Shown here: one piece after another, positions 57,763-64,000 of the stretch
How the letters are laid out: each line of letters starts with the position of its first letter
Numbering within the stretch: the first letter of the stretch is position 1
Assembly: GCA_019279435.1 (NCBI GenBank)
Contig: JAAALK010000080.1
Coordinates: 94,836,311-94,900,310, forward strand
Length of the DNA: 64,000 nucleotides
Source of the DNA: Zizania palustris
Lineage: Eukaryota; Streptophyta; Magnoliopsida; Poales; Poaceae
Direction: 5' to 3'
The notes under the pieces: model-generated
Told to the model about the DNA's origin: nothing
Databases searched by the model: none
The model's input: only the letters and a program-made list of their open reading frames with translations
Position numbers and translations under genes: made by a program

Positions 57763-58717
57763 ATCTGAAAATGTTCCCTTAGTCTCATCACTTGGCCTCT
57801 TTTCTTCTTGATGTGGCAACTTTTAACTCACTATTGTTTCATTAGAGGCGTGGTACTTTGTAGGGGCTAACTTCGGCCCACTGCATAGCATGACATCCGC
57901 GTCGTAGTAGTTTATCGGTCGTGGCATCGTCTTGGCCGAAGTCGTCCTTAGTGTTGTCCTTATAGCACAAGCTTGGGTGGCTCTTCGTTGACTGGTGTGA
58001 TGCCATCGTCTAACACTTGCAAGAAATTCCCATCCCAAGCCTTCCTTGAAAAATAGATGACTCACTCTACCTCCCATATTGATAGATCAGTCGTAGCTAT
58101 GTTAATCTATTTATCGGCTGGAATCACATCAACTTGATCACCGACCCACTGCATGAGGTTTTGATGCATTGTTGAGGGGACATAGCAGTTCGCATGTATC
58201 CAGTAGCATCCTAGCAACAAGCTATAGGATCATTTTCCCTCTATCATGAAAAATGTGGTCGGCACCATCTTGCTTCCAACTGTCGGTTCTACGTTCAAAG
58301 CTCCCATTGTGTCTGACGAGTTGCCGCCAAAACCCCTTAATACCATTTTAGTTCTGATGAGGTCCTCCGACGTCTTCCTGAGTTTTTGGAAGGTGGCGTA
58401 AGGCATCAAATTGATGGTCGCCCCTCCATCGATCATCATCTTGGACATCGGCTTCCCGTTAACCAATCCCTTGACGTAGAGAGGCCTCAGGTGCGATGTT
58501 CCAGGTCTTCTGGTTTATCAAAAATTGCGGGTTCTGGAGCCAGCATTAATTGAGCCATGGTATCGACTTGCTCTGTGTCCTCTTCTGGGATGGCCCGATA
58601 CTCTACAGGAAGGAAGAAGACCATGTTTACTTCCACATCCTTTTTGTCATTTTGATCAGTCTTATCCTTTGGGTTTCCATTCGCTCCTGATCTTGGGGGG
58701 GCGATCAACTTCTTCAT
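57763..58717 (-). pseudogene. pro: Element E protease and pre-RT region
   Basis: From the right: 58717-58487 is an acidic linker (F-F-L-P-V-E-Y-R-A, E-P-A-I-F-D-K-P). 58466-58230 reads M-M-I-D-G-G-A-T-I-N-L-M-P-Y, the D-G-G-A protease active site, then the flap. After a TAG it continues Y-S-L-L-L-G with Cys where Arg is usual before D/Y-W-I-H. The 58077-57823 frame (R-A-T-Q-A-C-A-I-R-T, P-R-P-I-N-Y-Y-D-A-D-V-M) resembles the Tat stretch before RT. RT itself is absent. Confidence 0.7.
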
Positions 58718-61035
58718 CGTGCACTTGTGCCCTTCCTTCCCTCTACCGTAAACGTTGCACCCTTCTTTTATGGCTCCGCGTAAAGATTCACGGGAGGCAC
58801 CACTGCGGCTTTCCTGTGGTCTCTTCGTCGTCTTCGGCCGTCAAGCTGACTCCTTCTGAACCGATAGGGCCAAGCCTTTCTAGCACTGATACCCTTGGGG
58901 GCGACAACCTTTGGCGCACGGTTCTTTGATCACGTCGCCTCAGCTCGTCGTTACATGGCCAATGATCACTCGGTACCCCATTTCATCCTAGGAAGTCATC
59001 CATGGATGGTAGTTGTAGCCCTTTGTTCCAACAAAGCCTGAAGAACTTGCAATTCCAATGGGGATTGAAACGCGAGTGACCTCAGTTGCATCCCTACCTT
59101 ACCCTTTCTGCCGACCTCTTGTGATACTTTTCGATGAGTTTTGCTGAGGTGACATTTCAGCTAGTCTGACTTCTGTTTGTTACACGCCGATTGTCGTCAT
59201 AGTGCGTGTGCACCATGTTGACTGGGAATGGATGGTTGTCTATATTCATCGGTTGTTTCACATCGTCAAAGTTGATTCGACCTTGTTCTACTGCCGATTG
59301 GATCTGTTGCCTGAATACCTTGCACTCATTAGTGTGGTGCGATGGGGAGTTGTTCCACTTGCAGTACTTCTTCTTCTTCAGTTCTTCGGCAGATTGTATT
59401 ACATGGCCAGGTGATAGCTAGATTTGCTTTCTCTAAGCAGCAGGTCAAATATTTTATCGGCCTTGTTGATATCAAAGTCATACCTTTCTTCCTTCTTGGT
59501 CGATTTTATCCATGGACATGAGACCTGCTTCTTGTTCTTGGACCACTCGGCCATCCCGACTTCTGCATTAGAGTCACTATCCTTGTCAGAGTCCGAGTGG
59601 TACACTTGGGTGTACGTAACCTTCTTCTGGTACTTGTCCTACCTGACCTCTTGGAATCGGCTCTCATGGACTAAAACCCTTTGCAGCAGTTGCGAGAGGC
59701 TTTCGAACTCATGTGATGAGAACTTCCGTGATATGGCTCAAGAGTCCTTTAAACGCTAGCTCTGCCAACTGACTGTTAGTGAGGTTCACATTGTAGCATC
59801 TACTTCGCACGTCCCAGAACCTCTATATATAGTTTGGGACTGACTCGTTCATCCTTTGTTTCACGGATGTCAAATCGGTCAGCTTCATATCCTAGATGCT
59901 GGCGAACAAGTATTTGTGAAATTTCTTTTCTAGGTCTGCCCATCCTCGGATGGAATCCAGGCGGTAGTGAAGAAAACCACACGAAGGTCGATCCTGATAG
60001 GGATAACGGGAAAAGATGGACCTTCAATGCTTCGTCAGCCAATGCCTCCCCACACTGGGTGAGAAACCGGCTAATGTGCTCGATTGAGGAGATCGAGTCT
60101 TGTCCTGAGAACTTGGTGAAATCCGGCACCTTGTACCAGTTTGACAATGGCACTCGATCAAACCACTCAGGATATGGCCGCGGGTACATGTATGTCTGCT
60201 CCTTGGGCTTCAAGCCCGAATTGATCTTTGATGAGATCCTGTGATCCGATTCACCCAATGTTCTTCCTGCTGACCCGGCGACGGACATTGGGCGGGTGTT
60301 GGTGCCTGTTGATACTGGTCCCACCGAGCAGCGTCATATCTATACTGGGATGGTATCGGGTTCCCCCTTGGTGGCATGAGGTCTGCTGGAGGGTCTCTTG
60401 TGATATCATACGTCACTCACGGCATCCCTTTCCCTGGAACCCTTGGATCAGACATCGAGAACGACGCTTGTGCATTCTTATTGGCACCGCCTAGCATGCA
60501 CTGAGGTGGACTATGCGAGGGGGCCGATGGTTGGGTCATCTTGTCACCTTTGTAGCCAAGCGAAGAGCTCAGCTGGTCTAGCCTCATCGGCCCTTGAGGT
60601 AGTGACGCCGGCCGAGTGTGCTACAATAGTCTTAATGGGTCATTGGGAAGGTACGCCGGACCTTGTGGTGCCTCGCAAACCACTACGCCCCCGATGGCCT
60701 CCTTGATTAGTCCTTGAATGGTCTTGGCTAGTGTCCCTGATTGGTTGACCAATGAATAGCGGATTGCCTGGTCAATGACTTCTTGAAGACTGGCCTAAGA
60801 ATTCTTCATTGGCTAACCACCCTCTATGATCAACACTAGCGTTGAAAGCGGGTCCCCATGAACAGGACTCATCTGATTCATGTCGTAGACCTGTAAGCAT
60901 GAATTTTGGAACTCCTTGACATGATGTTGCACCTCCGTCCTTTGTTCCTCGAATAGGACGTCTATGGTAATTGGGATGATGTTTTCCTCACTGAGCTCAC
61001 CTGCCAGGGCAAACTTGTTGGAGATTGTCCCACTG
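58718..61035 (-). pseudogene. gag: Element E gag
   Basis: N-terminal part ~61035-60813, then many stops. The core is in 60324-59800: P-D-F-T-K-F-S-G-Q-D, F-L-T-Q-C-G-E-A, F-V-W-F-S-S-L-P-P. After a frameshift it continues D-L-T-S-V-K-Q-R-M-N-E-S and A-E-L-A-F-K-G-L (~59870-59730). 59605-59399 is acidic with D-F-D-I-N-K-A-D-K-I-F-D-L-L-L, matching the equivalent A and B gag region. The stretch 59400-58718 has no clean frame. Non-functional. Confidence 0.7.
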
Positions 61036-61051
61036 AGCGTGCCAAAAAGCA
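61033..61051 (-). promoter_or_regulatory. Primer-binding site of element E
   Basis: On the minus strand TTTTGGCACGCTCAGTGGG follows the LTR end CCAACA by two bases. Confidence 0.55.
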
Positions 61052-62136
61052 TGTTGGCGTGCTTTTTGGTCACACACTGATACATGCATGGCCTAGGAGA
61101 TCTGCTTGACTCCAGTGCAGGTCCTATGTCTTAGAAAAGGGTTCAAGGCATGCCAATCATTTTGACCCTACAACTGATAAGGAATCGGAAAATATCAGCG
61201 TTAGTAGCATAGCTGATCGGCTGGCAAGGCGATGACTATGGTGTAAAAGATAAAATCGTGAACTAGCGTGTCGATCGGCCCTACGGCTGGTAGCCTGAGT
61301 TGGCCCAATCGAGCGAGCGCGCCATCGACCAATAGAGAAAACAGGATATGCATATATACAGATGTGCACCCTTCGACGGTGAACATGATACAGAGATGAA
61401 TTAAAGATAACCTATCAGCTTGTACTCTGATAGAAATAAATAAAGTATGCTAGATAACAGATCTATATCATGGAAATCATCACAATAACTAGATCGGACC
61501 TAACCGAGACAGTAGCTAGTCATGATGATCTAAACAATATATCAACGAATCGGGAAAACTTTATTTATATGAACAATATACGACATGAAAAATATACAAT
61601 AGAAAGAGATGTCAAACTTAACCGATGAAGCCTCAAACTATCAAATCCAGATCACTTCAATCTAAGAGATTAAACCTAACTAATGCAGCCTTAGACCTAG
61701 CCAAACACAATGAGAACAACCAGTGACCGTGCTGCTTAACCGTTCTCCTCAAGAGATCGAACTAAATCGATGCAGCCGTGAGGGTACTAACCTAGTTGGC
61801 ACAGAAGTCGAGGGTTGGCGGGACTTACCTCTTCGCCAGAGATCAAATTGATGCAGCCCAGCTCTAAGAGCCCGAGTCCTGCCGGATAACCTTGGGGCAC
61901 AATGGTGGTGATGCGCAGATTATTTATTGAACGAAAGTTAACTAATCTAACCTAACGGATACATATTTATAGTCCATAGACTTTCCATCCTAGTAACTTA
62001 TCCAGCCGATTACGGATGAATCCGCAACCATCTTCTACTCTTATCTCCATCGGCTCTCATTCCAATCATGAAGTTGTTGCAGACGGACTTCTTTAACTTT
62101 CTCTAACCGGATCTTCCTTGCCCTTCTGTTGACCGC
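61052..62136 (-). repeat. 5' LTR of element E (right end cut by copia LTR)
   Basis: Ends ...GCCAACA on the minus strand at 61052. TATA-like CTATAAATATG near 61965-61975. No second copy is available in the window, so the other border is unknown; the copia LTR starts at 62137 with a possible duplication ACCGC at 62132-62136. Confidence 0.55.
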
Positions 62137-64000
62137 TGTAGGACCGAAAGTAGCGACCAGAGGGGGGTGAATGGGCGCCTTAAAAATTCTTTCGAATCAA
62201 TGGCCTGCTCCCAATACCCAACGCACCTCAAAGACTAAGCAGCAAAGAACGAACAGATTGCCTAAGTCTAAGGGTATCAATCTAGAAGCAACTGATGTTT
62301 AAAACAGAGAAATACCAATACAGTGCTAATAGACTGATAAATAGTATACAAGAGACAAGGCAAGATAAACTTCTCAGTATAAATGCACAAAGGATGAAAT
62401 GAGAGGTTACTGTTCGAAATCTGTCTCCTGTTCGAAACTTGGCGAAGCCTGCTTCGCTGGTCGAAGCCTGCTTCGGAGGTCGAGGTCTGCTTCGCTTGAT
62501 CAAAGTCTGGTTCGGAGGTGGTAGTCGAAGTCTGTCAAAGGTGTGTTGTCTATCCTAGGTCGAGGTGGCAAAAGACCGAAGATGCTTCGAAACTAAGTAT
62601 GGAAGTATCGAAGCTAACTTCGAATCAGAGTGCTTCAAAGCCTATCCTTCGAACAGTATGCTTCGAACACAACGCACAGACAAACAACCTTCAAAAAGAG
62701 AAGCGAAGGCTAACACGCGACAGAGGAACCAAAATGAAGCCTACACTCTACCTTCGAACAAATCACATCAAGACCTTCGAGAAAGATAGCAGACAGGAAC
62801 TCACGTCGAGCGAAGTTTAACAGAAAGATAAGCTTCGAAGCCAACTTCGAAACCTGTCGAAGTATGGACTTCGAACAGCTCAAGTCAAAGTACCTTCGCA
62901 CTGACGCTCGAAGTATGAAACGCTGACAGTACGAAAAGTACTTCGAAGCTAGCAACTCAGTACACAAAATGAAGTTCGAAGTTCAAACGAAGCCCTTGAG
63001 GATGTCAGATCGAAACCTGCCTCACGGAGCTGAGGGGCTTCGAACAGAGAAGTGGCTTCGCCAGAGAACAGCCAGAAAAGGGACTTTAGTCCTGTCAACT
63101 AGATCAAAAAGTTGTGCAGTAAAAGAAAAGCTAGAGTACTAGTGTACTGTTGCTACAGAGTAGTAGTACTACTTGCAACCAGTATGAACTAGTACTACTT
63201 CCGTGAAGAACAGTTGCAACCGAGGCACAAATCCTCAGGAAAAATAGCTACGCACGTGAAACGAAGCCATGAAAAATGCTACAAAAATGTTGCGCACGAA
63301 CAGAGAATAGAAGCTTCCTTGCATCAGAACGAATGAAATAAATGCAAGCCAAAATCACATGAACAGCAGCCTGGCGGCGCACAACCGAAGAGAGAGAGAG
63401 AAAAAGCAAGAGACAAAATGACCCAAAGGAGTAGTATTGATTTCAGCCAAAAGGGTAGTTCAACCCTAGGGATTGGGGTCCTATTTATAGGCTGCCCAAC
63501 ACTAGGAATATTCCACCAGCTCCTTAGGGTTTTTTACAGACGCTAAATAAAGGAAATGACTCAACTGCCCTTAGGTATTTTTACAGACACAATTGACTGA
63601 CTGTGGGCCTAGAGATACAGATGACTTATCCGGAAGCTAAGCTTTCGTAGCAACTACGGCTTCTCTTCTGGACAGTCCGATATAGAATCAACGGTTGTCA
63701 GTTTTGCGCCGAAACTGACAAAGCCTCCACCTGGCTTTGCACCAGGTACCCGGATTGGGCCGGCCCGATTCCGCAGCTCTCTCAACCCGGCAATCACTCA
63801 CCGCCCGTGTACCTGAGTCAATCCTGATCAACAGCCCAGTGGGTCTTCTGCTGCTTCTGGCCCATGTACCCGGATTGGGCCAGCCCGACCGTCGCTTGCT
63901 GCCCGTGTACCTGAGTCACACGCGGCCCTGAAACAGCAGATCTCATTTCTTCTTCTGTCCTCTTTGACTATCGTTGACAATGACTCATCACATCTGGAGC
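62137..64000 (-). repeat. Copia (SIRE/Maximus-like) LTR, truncated by the window edge
   Basis: Reverse-complement match to 2935-5007 over nearly the whole length: GGGGGTGAATGGGCGCC near the left end, the CGAAG-rich zone 62440-63070, a TATA at ~63481-63490 and the hairpin at 63695-63721. By comparison about 20-40 bp of the LTR remain beyond 64000, so solo LTR or full element cannot be decided. Small ORFs inside are not genes. Confidence 0.88.

Larger units (their letters stand above)
52826..62136 (-). mobile_element. Element E: old Tat-lineage element, with F inserted and RT-integrase lost
   Basis: On the minus strand: 5' LTR 62136-61052 (right end cut by a copia LTR), PBS, gag 61035-59400, protease 58717-58140, a pre-RT piece to 57823, then LTR F instead of RT, RNase H and integrase, and the antisense PMD ORF. 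The 3' LTR is not in the window. Gag and protease are recognisably Tat-type but full of stops. Oldest layer here by decay. Confidence 0.7.

Noticed and set aside
1..64000. A bacterial-style defence or biosynthetic system
   Set aside because: No operon structure, ribosome-binding sites or prokaryotic genes; all coding similarity is to plant retrotransposons.

Overview
This is gene-poor plant nuclear DNA, almost entirely nested LTR retrotransposons. Poaceae is the best fit: a chromovirus with an extra pre-gag ORF, Tat-lineage elements with dual RNase H, SIRE/Maximus-like copia LTRs and very GC-rich LTR segments. I cannot name the species. I see no convincing host gene, tRNA, rRNA or CRISPR array.

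Layout. The oldest layer is a Tat-type Ty3/gypsy element (E, minus strand, ~52826-62136 and probably beyond) with decayed gag and protease and, on the opposite strand, a decayed plant-mobile-domain ORF. A Tekay-type chromovirus (gypsy1, plus strand, left edge to 52825) inserted beside that ORF and is now dead. Gypsy1 then received: a copia element whose 3' end fills 1-2410; a copia solo LTR (2935-5007, minus, TSD CCAAC); Tat element A (7499-24852, minus, TSD GGAGG); and Tat element B (27747-50836, plus, TSD CATCC). A carries element C (16479-23453, plus, TSD AGTAG), a gag-pol-less element with an antisense gene. B carries element D (35793-48989, minus), a young Tekay-type chromovirus with two ~3.38-kb LTRs about 1% different by eye, a 259-codon pre-gag ORF and a near-complete gag-pol with one in-frame TAG. 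E also holds a truncated Tekay-type LTR (F, 54854-57762), and a minus-strand copia LTR (62137-64000) runs off the right edge.

Function. Each autonomous element encodes Gag (RNA packaging), protease, reverse transcriptase/RNase H and integrase, copied from an LTR-driven RNA. D is the best preserved. A and B are broken: B has lost both its 5' LTR promoter segment and the RT catalytic box. C keeps LTRs, a primer-binding site and a minus-strand gene with its own TATA box, so it would depend on proteins supplied by other elements for movement.

Most notable: (1) antisense extra genes in the same slot of two Tat-type elements, one with its own promoter; (2) the pre-gag ORF of D; (3) the LTR-internal-LTR-partial-internal structure of D, apparently trimmed at a GGGC microhomology; (4) modular copia LTRs with a conserved hairpin. 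All calls come from reading the sequence and translations; no database search or alignment was run.
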